Source: Plotosus lineatus (Eukaryota; Chordata; Actinopteri; Siluriformes; Plotosidae). From it: a DNA stretch of 64,000 nucleotides. Every line of letters begins with the position of its first letter. Position 1 is the stretch's first letter. Made by a program: the position numbers and the translations under genes. The DNA is taken from assembly GCA_024760905.1 (NCBI GenBank), contig CM045751.1:15628501-15692500 (forward strand). The letters are read 5' to 3'. Under the pieces are notes generated by a model. It was given only the letters and a program-made list of their open reading frames with translations, had not been told where the DNA came from and searched no databases. Positions 21,811 through 64,000 of this stretch are shown piece after piece.

Positions 21811-24672
21811 CACTTACTACTTTACCCAGGTTTTGTGCGGTTCCTTTCCATGAATGCTTTCTGATTTCTGTATTGTTTCATAGTTTCAAAAAGGAGTTTC
21901 ACCTGTGCATGGCATTTTCTTTTTTTTTTTTTTTGTATCATTTTTCTTGTCTGGACAAGAGGTGGAGGTGATGCAACACATTAGCATCCTATGAAAACTG
22001 TCGCAAAGATTCAATGTTTTTTTTTTTATGTTGATAATTGGAAATGTTGCATGAGACTGTAAATTAAGTTTTTGTTGGGTTGTGCGCAAAATATGTTCCA
22101 AAAAAAGCATTAAGTTTTGACGTGGAGGGAATTAGCTTTTTTGCTTTCCTTGAAGTAGAATGAAAAGCAAGCCATCCAAATTCTATGACACACGAATATA
22201 TCTATGTTTTGATTATCAGGTAGTTTTTATTTACATTTTCGATGATGTAATCCACTAAAAAATATATTTTTGATATATTGATAGTTTGTATTAACCAGTT
22301 TGAAAAGGCTGCTTTTTCACTCTCTCGAGTTTCCGGAATCTTGAGTATAGGGTGTGAATTCCCGAGTTCATAGAAGACAAGTTAATGGCAATAATAACAG
22401 TCATCAGATATTAAGTTTAAAAAATCAGATATAAACTTGTGACCGTATAACTAAAGTAAAACTAAGCATTTCTTTTACGAGTAGCATGCGATTTTGTTTC
22501 CATACATTGAAGTAAGCGTGCACTTTTATAAAAGAAAAACTATTGTGCTCAATATTCATATGCAAGGTTTGTATAGTCAGCGGAAATATAAGATAATTTT
22601 TTTGGGGGTTTTTCTTTTAACATACTTGGTGAGTTAGTGTGTTCATTTGAGTTGACTGAGTTGACAGTCAAATTAATGGGTGCTATTTGGTTTGATCATA
22701 CGTGTACGCTGTTAATGCATTTATGTGTAGGTGGAAAAACTGTAGTAGCATGTGTTGGCATATTTATGTTTAGGCATATACACTCAGTTATTTTTGAGGT
22801 GACCGCTTAGTCAGTTGCTTTAAATGTAGGGGCGGGAGGACTTGATTCGATATTATCACAATGCTTAAATGTGTTGTAAAATTTTTATAACTTTGAACCA
22901 TGACAAAAAAAATGTTTGTTTTTCTATACTCTTATCACACCCTATGTGTAAATAGTTTGGAGTGCACCCCCTGAAGGAATGTAGAGGAATGACAATTTCC
23001 CGCATTGAATGTAAACATATAAATTAAAAATGAACAAAAAATAAACAAATTTGGATCCAGTGGCACAAAGAAATTGTGACACACTCATGAGTCAAGTTCT
23101 TTGTCCTTCATCTCCATCTAAATGTTGAAATGATTTCTCTTGAAATGCTGATGCTTGTAATGGCGTATTACGTGCTGCTGCTACTTCTTCACAAGCACAT
23201 CGATGGGAAATGAGTGCAATGTTTGAATTGAATGGATGTTTGTTTGAATTATTTTTGTGTCACAGTACAGGCGAGCCAATGATTGTTCACTATCTGACAG
23301 GAAGTTGTTAAACCCTTCTAACCTTCATAAACATGTAAATGTGGAGAAGGGTCCTGCTGGATTTTTATTCCATTCTTATTCAGCGTGCACCTTTCAACTT
23401 AGTCTGATCTGTCAGTCTGAGTGCAGTGATGTGTTTCAGAAAGATAAACAATTTCTCTCGGGGCCTCTTTCCTCATTATAGCCTGGGCATCAGAGCCAGG
23501 TGCATCGCGGGATTGTTACATCACGAATGTGAACGCTGTTCATTAACGCCTAAGCTGATGATTCACTTTAACGCGCCTTGAGCAGAGAGTCTTGTTTTTG
23601 GGAGTGATGTCGTCTGGTACATCATGGTATGTGTAGATACATTTCGGAAAAGCTGCTATGATGTTAAATTTTCATTTTTTTCATGGTTTTCTACCCAATT
23701 AAATTAATGTAGATTTAAATTGCATTCTCAGCAGGACAGTGTCAAGAAACAGATGTTTAATTCTTTTTAGTTTTTTTATTACTGTATAGCACTTTTTTAA
23801 CAATTTATGTAATTGATAAAGAGCTTTACGTAGTCAAAAATATTTGGTGAAGAGTTTAAACGTATTATTTTAATAATTTCTCTGCAAACCATATGCATCC
23901 CTAATGAACAAGTCTTTATGTTTTATATTTATGGTTGATATTTTTATCTGGTTTCACCCAAATGATGACTGAGTGAAACCAGATAAAAATATAATCCATG
24001 TAGCAGAAACTTCACTGTAGTTTAACATGACATCTAGCTGGTTATATTATAAGTGTAATGAATTACAGTCCTAAATTGTTTTATACCTTTTTTATACCAG
24101 AATGTTTTGTTGTTTATAGTTATTGTTTTTATTACATTATTGTACATTTATTGTTGTGTAGCAAAAAGGGAAGTTCCTTTTCTCACTTGTGTTATAGCAC
24201 CTTTAAACATATTTTTCCTCACCAGCCTTTTTGCTCTCTTTTTTGAAGTTAACAAATAAATAATAAATAAAGCATCATGCAATCAAGGAACTGCAAAACA
24301 TAAACTCCTCTTTGCCACAAATTTAATAAAAAATATGCTGTTCATTATTTCAAGTGGGAAGTTGGGGTTTTGGGACACCACCTGGAAAGTCAGTGGAATT
24401 TCAACTTTAAAATCTTAGAAGGATATTGTGTGCATCAATAAAGACAAAGTTTCTGTCTTATTTAAGTATTATAAAAGCAGTTCAACAGCTGTCATTCGAA
24501 ATGTGGGCATGTCTCGATGAAATTTTATTTGCATAAATAATGCACTTTTATCAACTGGTATGCAAAGGAATGGCGAGAAATTGCTGTTATTTGTTTTCCA
24601 AATGTTTGAGTGGAACTGAAATTAACTAACTTTTCTTCCTTCCTCTTTTCCTCCTTTTATTTTTCTTGTTAG
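21811..24672. other. sequence preceding the first coding exon; no gene recognised
   Basis: Largely unique A+T-rich DNA, with a perfect 20-bp hairpin at 23938-23992. The polypyrimidine tract at 24630-24670 is the acceptor tract for the ATG exon. A non-coding 5' exon could lie here or further upstream but is not evident. Confidence 0.5.
23938..23992. other. perfect 20-bp inverted repeat with 15-nt loop
   Basis: Left arm 23938-23957 (ATATTTTTATCTGGTTTCAC) is the exact complement of 23973-23992. It lies about 0.7 kb before the first coding exon. It could form a hairpin in RNA or DNA; no function is implied by sequence alone. Confidence 0.85.
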
Positions 24673-24705
24673 AGTAAAGTGAGTGTCTACCTCGTTCTCT
24701 GTGCC

Positions 24706-55528
<30,823 letters not shown>

Positions 55529-55740
55529 AATACACCTCTCTCTCGCTCGCTCTCTCTCTCTCTCTCTCTGTCTCTCTGTGTGTGTGTGTGTGTGTGTGTT
55601 TGTGTGTGTATAAGGATCATATGAATATAATACTGAGTGCACATTATAGGATTTGTTGTTCTTGACATGTTTACAGGTTCAGTGGTGCTGTTGGTTTATT
55701 TTGTTATAACACAAATAAATCTGGATATTTTGACACATCT
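55529..55740 (+). other. tp53i11: tp53i11 proximal 3'UTR
   Basis: Starts with a (CT)n then (GT)n tract (55539-55610) and contains AATAAA at 55714-55719, the first polyadenylation signal after the stop. Whether transcription ends here or further downstream cannot be decided. Confidence 0.6.
55714..55719 (+). terminator. candidate polyadenylation signal
   Basis: Canonical AATAAA 186 bp after the stop codon. Confidence 0.5.
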
Positions 55741-55852
55741 ATATGAATATAAGAAACATTCTCAGCCTAAATTTAGTTTTGGTTTGCTTTTATTATTTTT
55801 TTTTTTGGATTGAACAAAATAAGGGAAATACCAAGAAACTCTGTGACACAGT

Positions 55853-55886
<34 letters not shown>

Positions 55887-56940
55887 CATATTTTAATAAT
55901 GGAAACAAAGTTCTCCCAAAGAATGAGATTATGAAGTTGCAAATTTTTAGGGCCCCTTATAATGCGGCCGGTCTCTAGTGATGCATTTGTCTGTGCATCC
56001 CCATCCTTGTCTGGGCTTTAACATTTGATTTGTTTGTGCCACCTGGCTCCAACTTGGTGGATATGTGTAGGGTGGTATTTTGATGTCGTGTTAATATTGG
56101 GTCACTGTGACCCCATTTAATAGAAAAGGCTCGCCTGGGCCATGTTTCTTATATGCTTCGCCTCACGTATATACCTTAGTTTGTTCGTTAGTTAGTTTGC
56201 CCCCGATATGGTGCAGGGTCTGTACTGCAGCACTCCATCTGGTGCGGTACTGCGATGCTCTCGGATACCAAACTTGGCATACCTATAAATCTGGGGTGGG
56301 ATAGGGGGAACCAACATGAAGTCACTGTGAACTTGATCTTTGAGTCCACTTTAAAAAAAAAAAAAAAAGGCCTCTCCAAGCTATATTTTCGATATGGTTG
56401 GTCTTATAAATACAATATTATCCATGGCCAAGTCACTTGGTTCAGGGTTACTTTTAGTAAGTTCGAATGTATTGATTGAGAAGGTTAGATTTGATCTTTC
56501 ACCTTTATGCTTCATCTTGATCCTCAACCAAATTAAAACAGAGATAGAACGATCGTGTACTTCATGCAGTGTCTGTGAAATTCTGTTTACATATTTTAAG
56601 TGGCTGTTTTAATGCTTCAGCCAATGTAGGGCTTTACCAAAGTTAAGTTTAAGTACATAATGAACACAAGAATGACAAAAATCTGAGGTTTTCATGTTCA
56701 GTCAGTTGAATATTAGAGTGACAGCAGAGTTATAAAGCCAGAAAAAATCCGGATTTGTTCATTTAGTGCAATTTCTGCTTAATATTTGTCTTTCTCTGTG
56801 TACAACTCTTGGTGAAACTGATGGAATCATCACATCTAGAGGATGTTCCTGCAGCTTTTGGCTTTGCTGATAGTAAACACATGGAGGTGTGTTGCAGATA
56901 ACATGTTTTAGCCGTGTGTAACTCCTCTCAAACAACTGAG
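55741..56940. other. downstream of tp53i11 stop; nothing recognised
   Basis: Contains a (TA)n array at 55856-55882 and a poly-A run near 56353. No coding motif. Confidence 0.4.
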
Positions 56941-56949
56941 ATGTTCATC

Positions 56950-57300
56950 AATTCAGTTCAAAAGTTCATTCTCTGTAACCGCTTCATCCTAATTAGGGTC
57001 GCGGGGAGGCTGGTGCCCATCCCAGCCAACTCGGGGCGAGGGCAGAGTACACACTGGACAGCTCGCCAGGCCATCGCAGGGCGGAAACACGCTGACGGCT
57101 TTGCAGCTACTCTTGTCGAAGGTCAGCAATGGTTCTTTTACATGCTTCACACCATAGACAGTGAGAGACATGGCCGGCCTTTGATAACCCAGTTAGCCGC
57201 ACTGGGGGGGACAGTGACAACCTTGTGGAGAGTGGGACTCGAACCCCCAACCTTTGGCTCAGCAATCCGGCGCCTTATACCACTAGACCACCACTGCCCA
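56950..57300 (-). mobile_element. tRNA-derived SINE (tail B), full-length copy
   Basis: The minus strand carries the same tRNA-like head and body as the tail-A SINEs (CTAGACCACCACTGCCCA, GATAACCCAGTTAGCCGC). Tail B follows: GTAACCGCTTCATCCTAATT, GGTCGCGGGGAGGCTGGTGC, GGCGAGGGCAGAGTACAC. It shows tail B attached to an intact head. No clear TSD. Confidence 0.85.
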
Positions 57301-57435
57301 ACTTGGATGAATTTATGTTAAATTAATGGTATGTAATTTTCCCATATCCATCAACATAATTTTTTAAATTATTAAAAAATTATAGAATTTTCAGAAACAA
57401 CAACGACAACAACAACAAAAAAATCACAATTCGTG

Positions 57436-58018
57436 CAGTGGAACCTCGGCGGTCGAACACAATTCGTTCCAAAGTTATGGTCGATTACCAATTTTTTCGG
57501 AGAGTTTAACAATATTTCCCATCAGAAATAGTTAAAAGTCGATTAATGCGTTCAGATGAATCATCAATACAGTTGTATATACTTTCAAAACAAATACAGT
57601 ACATAATTAGGTTAATTACTAAGTGTATTTGTTTACAGTACATACCGTTCCAGTTACGATGTGTCAACGTATGTGGATGGATGGGGAGGGAGAGATGGGG
57701 GGGGGGGGGGTTATTACTTTGAGTGGATGTAGCGGGTTTTCATTTTCTGTCTCTTCATGACAGTTGATTCTTTACGTTCTCACGACTTTTCTCTTTTCTT
57801 TTCCTGTAGAATTATTGCTGCTTTTTTTTTAGGACTCAGGGTCATAATGTAATGAATTAACACAATACACAGTGCATGGAACAACACACTCGGTTCTACT
57901 CCGCTACTATATGAACTATAATCATATGTTCGAATACCAAGGCATATTTTCCTCATATTTTTTGATCGATCTCCAATTTGTTCAACTAAAGAGTCGTTCG
58001 ACCACCTCGGTTGCGCTG
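57436..58018 (+). mobile_element. Tigger-like MITE
   Basis: Left end CAGTGGAACCTCGGCGGTCG; the right end reads inward CAGCGCAACCGAGGTGGTCG. TA follows at 58019-58020; the left flank is TG. Near each end are GGTCGAAC-type motifs and a CAATTCGTTCC subterminal block. A G run lies near 57700. No transposase. Confidence 0.8.
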
Positions 58019-58020
58019 TA

Positions 58021-58961
58021 CTTTGTCATTCCCCCTCGAGTATAAATTACCTCCGTGAATTTTCACTGGGGTTGAGATTTGTTGCCATGTCATTGAGTGG
58101 ACCTGCCCTTACGGAAGAAAAGCTTTATCATGCTTTACATTCATCAAAAAACTTTTTCTATATAAATGGGATGAGAAAAATGTCCAATGCCCATTGACAA
58201 CTGTGCACTGAGTGTTGAGGTAATAATTGCCCCTGCTCCTTTACCTGACATATAACCCCGTATCATAAAAGATTATTTCTTTCTTCAGGCATCATCTTTG
58301 TATGTTTCATTGGTCCAGCAGCAGATTAAAGTTCCATATCATCTCCTTGGCTGCTGCAGATTCATAATCCATCACTGAATGTCAGTTTACTCCAATCATA
58401 ATTTATTTTCCATGATGACTTCTCTTTAACTCACTGTCACCCTGTTTTCTTTTGTTTAGGTGTTGAACTGTTACAAACACAGACGTCTATTTCTGCCCTT
58501 TTGCTTCTTTGTGTTTTCAATTTCCAAGGCATTGCTTTATTTTGTTCCGTCTTGATGCTCTGCCATCTTCCTTGGTCTGTCTGTTTGTTTTTTTGTTTTT
58601 TTTTCTATTGTAACTTTTTCATTTTATTTACACACAGCTGACTGTTAATCGCTGGCATCTTCTGCCACACTCCGTGTCGGATTTCTCATTGTTTCAGTTG
58701 AGGACACTCTTGCTAGAGCCGCGTTTCTTCTCACATAGCCGAGTTTTACAGATTTAAACAGATTCGTTTTTAGGAATATGAAACATATTCTATTACCCTG
58801 GCAAAATATACCAATAGCTTAATATGATTTGCCCCAGGCACAATTCACAAAGCCATAATATTTAGGCTATGGAATGAAAATTGCCTTTGCATACCTGTGA
58901 ATTGAAACATGGGCTTATTGTATTAGTCCGTTGTGATTGCTGATTAACTGTAACGTACCTA

Positions 58962-58997
<36 letters not shown>

Positions 58998-60345
58998 TTC
59001 CTAAAGCCGCCTTCATAGAGATCGTGCATGTAATTTTTTTCACAACTGTCTGGGTCAGTTTTTCAAAGCATGTCTTGGTTGAGAGACTTTGCGCTGCTTG
59101 AGGTTTAGGTCTAAAATTCTACTGGCCGATTCTAATTCTGCTTCATCCAACTGAGAGTTTTCGTACCATGTGACCCATAAACACACAAATTCACCAATTT
59201 AAAATTGTTTTTTTTTTTTTTTTCCAAACCAGAGGACACATCACCAGCTTAATTACAGCATTTATTATAAAGAATGATCTAACTTATGATTATTATTTTA
59301 GAATGCATTTGTCTCTTCCCCCAGCGTTTCAGTTGTTGGTTTTAGAGAAGTAAACAGAGCTATTGAAAACATGTGATTCACGTAGATGTAATAACAAGCC
59401 GTGGACTCCATCAAGAAACATGTTGTAAGCTCTCTGGACCAATAAATGATTCACATCCATCAGTATCATTGATTTATTGTAAAATATGGTCAACTTGAGC
59501 ATTTGGATGAATGAGCGCTGCTCGTTTTTGTGTTCCGTGTCCAAGCAAAATGATGACTCGGTTAAGTAGGACCAAATCTGATTGTTCGTGGAAACACTTT
59601 GGTGTTTAAATAGCAGCACTTCAGTTTTAAAGTCGTGGGAAAGCTTTTGTCAAGTATCACAGTATTTGCTGAAAGAGATGAAACCAAGTATTTAAGGAAG
59701 ACTTTTTTTTGCAGCTGTGCCATCAATTTGTAGACTAATGGTATCGCTTGAAGATATTACTTCCATTTTTTTTATTTTTAAATCAGTTGCATAATCCTGT
59801 ACTGTGCACTCATTTCTATTAACACTGTTTTTGCACTTGGGGTATTCATTACAAAACCCCAGCGTGTGTTTGTCATGTTATCCCATGGGTATCAGCTGCT
59901 TTTAGAAGGCGCTGATGCAGCTGAGGGGATTTTTGGTCACAGTCAAGCTTCTACAAGTAAAAACAAAGTGGTGTTTTTATATATAACGGTTGTTCAGATC
60001 ACAAGTCTAGGGGCAAAATAAAAGAAAAATAACCTCCGTCTAAAAAGTACAGAGTGTGAAAGCAGCCGAAGCGAGTGTGGCAATGTGCAAGATGTCAACT
60101 CAATGGCACAACATCATTGGTTTACTGTAGCTCTTCTATCACGACCAAATGTAGCAACTCATCTCTCTGAATACTTTCACTTTCGTCATGTGATGGCGTA
60201 CGGATTAAAGCACTTCAGGAATACAGGGGATTTCTGGTCTGGGCTTCTTTCAGTTTTCCTCAAGACGATGTACTTTTGTTTTTGTTTGCACACTGGATAA
60301 AAATAACTTTCTATTTTAGAGGTGTTTTCTTCAGTGGTACAATTT

Positions 60346-60350
<5 letters not shown>
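58021..60350. other. repeat-poor downstream region; possible long 3'UTR or intergenic
   Basis: Contrasts with the repeat-dense introns: only homopolymer T runs (58967-58994, 59209-59223) are seen. No exon recognised on either strand. Confidence 0.4.

Positions 60351-60418
<68 letters not shown>
60351..60418. repeat. (GT)n microsatellite
   Basis: About 33 uninterrupted GT units. Confidence 0.95.
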
Positions 60419-60422
<4 letters not shown>

Positions 60423-61031
60423 AATAAATAATTATGTGCTGTTATCCAGTGATGTACACATCACGCCTTCCAACCTTCACATTTTTTTTCTTCAGTACTC
60501 TGCTTCCTCATGCAAATGCTATTCACCCACTACTGCATACATGAACTACCGCAAGAGTACCACATGACTCACAAGAGTATACTGTGCGTCCCGCCCGTCC
60601 TTGAGGCATGTTCTGCTCGTAGACTCCTGTTCACACTTGACTTCCACATTTGAAATTGCAATCTCTTTGGATGGCAGGGCAAACAATTTATGTTACTCAG
60701 GAGCACCTTGTTTTAATTTCAGGGTGGTGTGGGTTATGATTCAAACCGTGTGCCGTGGTTGATTTTTCTTTTTTTTTTCTTTTTCTTCCACCTGTCCAAT
60801 GAAACTCCCAACATGAGTCAGTTAATAAATGAATATATGATGATTTGCAGTTATGTAAGTTTTTTAATTTAACCCAATATTAACTGACCTACAGGTATTC
60901 GCCCTGCCCCCCCTTCTCCACCAGGATATCTTCTGATTGTATATGGAAAATTTCTTCAGTAATATGTAAATCTGTGCCCTTTTTATAAATAAATAAATAC
61001 ATAAATAAATAACCTGAGGCCAAAAACTGGG

Positions 61032-61064
<33 letters not shown>

Positions 61065-64000
61065 AACATCCCAGGCGTGAATGCCATTGCAGTGTTTAAA
61101 GATTTGTATGAATCCTGTTGCAACGGAATACTGTATATTTATTTACTCACCAAAATCTATAAGACTATTCAGTGATGTCCACCAAGTCTGACGAGAATAA
61201 TAGTTTTAATATGTACAACATGGGAACATAAAAGTAAACTAAAATGAGATTTTTTTTTCTTATATATTTTTATATTTGTGTATGATAGTGGTCTTCCATG
61301 GTGCATTCGGTGTATTTTGAAACACATTCGGGGTTGGGGGTGGTCATTGATTGCTTTGTTTTTTTATAACATTGAAAGACATAGATGCCATACTGCTTAA
61401 ATTTCTTTGTAATGGCATTTTGTTGCATTTCTTGGAGTCTGATTTTGTATGATGTGAAGAATAATTGATATCTCAGAAGGTGTTACCTCTGCCTCAATTC
61501 TGATGTCATACTTCGCTCCATCCAAGAGTTGCTCGTTATCCCGAGATAGCAAACCAATCAGATTGTGCCATTCCTGTGTATTATATTTTAGTGTTTTCTC
61601 ATTACCAATTAAAGTGATTTATGATAAAATATAAAACTGTTCTTCTGTTGTTGCTTAATTTGTAACAATATACTTTTCTGTACATGCTTTATTATGAATT
61701 GCTTAAAATAGTATGTTTTTCACCAATTTGTTTCTACGTAAACTCATCTGTGCTTCATTTGTCTTGAACAGTGACTGGTCTGATATGTGGACATGTCATT
61801 AATATTCAGGACGTACCTATTACTTCAGCCAAGTGAATGGTGAGTGTGGTAGCTTAATAAAAAAAAAAAAAATCACAAAATGTTGATGGTGGATTTGTTT
61901 TTATGAACAATCAGAAAGTAACACTTTGGCGTGGTTTATGAAAATTAGCTCAGAATGGTGTTAGCTTATGTCAAAGGTCGATTCGTTATGGTTGGGAAAT
62001 CATTGTATTGTTTGTGAGTGGCGCTTGAAGCGCTTTAATAGCTGAATAAGATTTTTTTTTCTTTCTTTCTTTTCTGTTGTTCCAAAGTACAGTGTTAGTA
62101 AGAACGTTTGGGATTAATCTACAACACAGATCAGGTTACAGCATTAATCCATGGGTTGCTATAAATACGTTAACTTTTTTTTAGAGATTGTACTGAATAG
62201 TCATGTTCTAGCAGTACAAATGTAGCATGACTGAAATCTATACATCGACTGAATAACAGAATGCAAAGGGGTTTACGTTGTATGGTTCACTATGTCAAAT
62301 TCAATCCATTTCAGTATTATCATTCCAGCTTGAACTTCTTGTCCTTAATCTTCTCATGTCAGTATTTGTCATTTCTAAGATGACCTGCTGTTGGGCAATT
62401 AAACTTTTTTTTGTAATTGTTTTAATACAGTTATGTAAATAAGAGCATTGTAGTTGACACAAGCATGTATTTAAATGTTCTGCTCTTTAGGTCAGTATAA
62501 ACTGATATGTTTCCTTCAGGCAAAGTAAAGGATTACTCACATGAATAACACGCGGTGGGGGGGTGGGGTTAGATGTAGTTTTGTCGTATAGCAAATTTTT
62601 GTTGATTTATGACTATTTAACACCTTTATATTCTTTTTTTTTTAATATCTAGTTATGATCAATAGAGGTTTTTAACTTGGGTAAATGTATTAAATCTCAA
62701 TAACTAAAACTAATTATAGGTACACGAAATGAAATTTCAACAACCAGGTAGTTTCACGGTTTCAAATTAAGTTTAAATTATAGCACAATGGTACATTTTT
62801 GCATTATTGTTAAAGGGATCCTGAGAAATGATTTTGCTTCGGCTGTGAAAAATTGTTTGTTTGTCTGTAATAAAAAAAATAATAATAAAATTTTTTTTAA
62901 AAAAATTAAAAAAAAAATCACAACATCAGGATCATTGTGTGTTGAAATTGTTTAGAACAGTTGGTTTGCAGGGTGACTTTTAGCAATTTTAGCACAACGT
63001 GCTCTTACACACTCAGCTTGGACTTTACGCCACCAACTGATTACATACCTCTTTGTGGTGGTGGTGGGTTTTTGTTTTTTGTTTTTTTTGTTTTTTGTTT
63101 TTAAACAATGGACATATGACTGACATAGACTTCTGTATATACTTTTCTAGCAAGAATGTGAAGTGCTTCTGAAATAAATATACAGTTTTGAAAATGCCAA
63201 TAGTTTATGTTGTTTGTTTTTCTTCATGCAAAATTTTAAAAAAAATTGTTAATTGAAAGCAAGGTGCATATCACTGAATAGTCATCAAGACAGAACATTG
63301 AGCGCCTATACAATTCAGCGATGCCCACCGAGCCTGAGATGAATAATTCTTTTACTACGGTATATACTATCTCAAAACGAACGCTTATGGATTATATATT
63401 TTTTGTAGTCATTTTGATATTTGAACAATCGGGCAGGTCAGCTGAGCACTATGAGTCCGAGCAGGGCTAGCACTAACAAACAGCAACTTTTTAAATTTAA
63501 TTTTAATTTTACGAAATGGGTCTGGCCATGAAACTGGTACATTTCAAACTTTAATATTTCTATGTCCAAATTTATTTGTTAATCAATGCATCAGAATCTT
63601 TAGTGCATGCCTGGGAGATAATATGTCAAAATATGTACATACGGTGAACACAGTTTTTGAAATAAAATATGTTCATTCCTAGTTTAAACCTTTTTTTACA
63701 TTTAATTAGGGATATGTAGGGGTAATAGGAAATATTTAAATTCCTTTAATACGTACTTTGTAAATCCCAACTTTCACTGTTGCACTGTGCAAAACTGCTT
63801 TTCGACAATGTCAATTGTAAAAAGCGCAACACAAATAAAACTGAATTTAATTGATTTTGTGACAAGAGAAAGACCTCATTATTTTCATGTTCCACTGATC
63901 CTCTGCTAAGGTCTCCACAGGTCCAATAACCACATGAATCGGAGGTCAGGTGCAAACACAATGAATCACGGAATCTGCATGTGTGTGGCAAAATTAGTAA
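60419..64000. other. repeat-poor, T-rich region; no gene recognised
   Basis: Long poly-A at 61031-61064 and poly-T/poly-A runs near 62885. AATAAA occurs at 63173-63178 after a segment that would suit the end of a long 3'UTR, but that is conjecture. The open frames are short and unconvincing. Confidence 0.4.

Overview
This is nuclear DNA of a vertebrate, almost certainly a ray-finned (teleost) fish. It has a GT-AG spliced gene with large introns, long (CA)n and (TA)n microsatellites, and many fish-type transposable elements: Rex3-like LINEs, Tc1, hAT, Tigger/pogo and tRNA-derived SINEs. There is no prokaryotic, phage, CRISPR or operon-like content. I did not find an undescribed multi-gene system. 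What stands out is a transposon archaeology that can be read directly from target-site duplications (TSDs) and nested insertions.

The only protein-coding gene I can support is tp53i11 (tumor protein p53-inducible protein 11, PIG11), on the + strand in six coding exons: 24706-24834, 44209-44267, 44430-44478, 45682-45772, 53261-53362 and 55395-55528. The exons join in frame to a complete 187-residue protein with four hydrophobic segments. An acceptor just before the ATG exon (24671-24672) implies at least one non-coding 5' exon upstream, which I could not place. A first polyadenylation signal lies at 55714, and a longer 3'UTR is possible.

Region by region: 1-24672 is upstream or first-intron sequence with an inverted-repeat-bounded block of unknown type (1839-2675), a minus-strand Rex3 endonuclease fragment (4148-5030), several SINEs (10331, 12586, 14467, 16992, 18672), Tigger-like elements and four-copy MITE family members. 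Intron 1 (24835-44208) holds a nearly full-length dead Tc1 (26106-27722), Rex3 (33036-34056, 41783-43637), a second LINE family (29057-29248, 36575-37095), hAT/BED fragments and a multiply nested repeat at 39575-41595. Intron 4 (45773-53260) holds another copy of the same Tc1 family (48301-49877), a different truncated Tc1 (50596-51695) and two SINEs. Intron 5 has a Tigger deletion derivative (53598-54384). From about 58020 to the end there is little recognisable repeat and no gene I can name.

How it fits together: one SINE head/body occurs with two different 3' tails. Tail A matches the 3' end of a LINE fragment seen in this same window. Tail B matches the 3' end of a third dispersed repeat family. 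Several SINE copies have 14-18 bp TSDs, so the element boundaries are well defined. All transposase and reverse-transcriptase reading frames seen here are broken.
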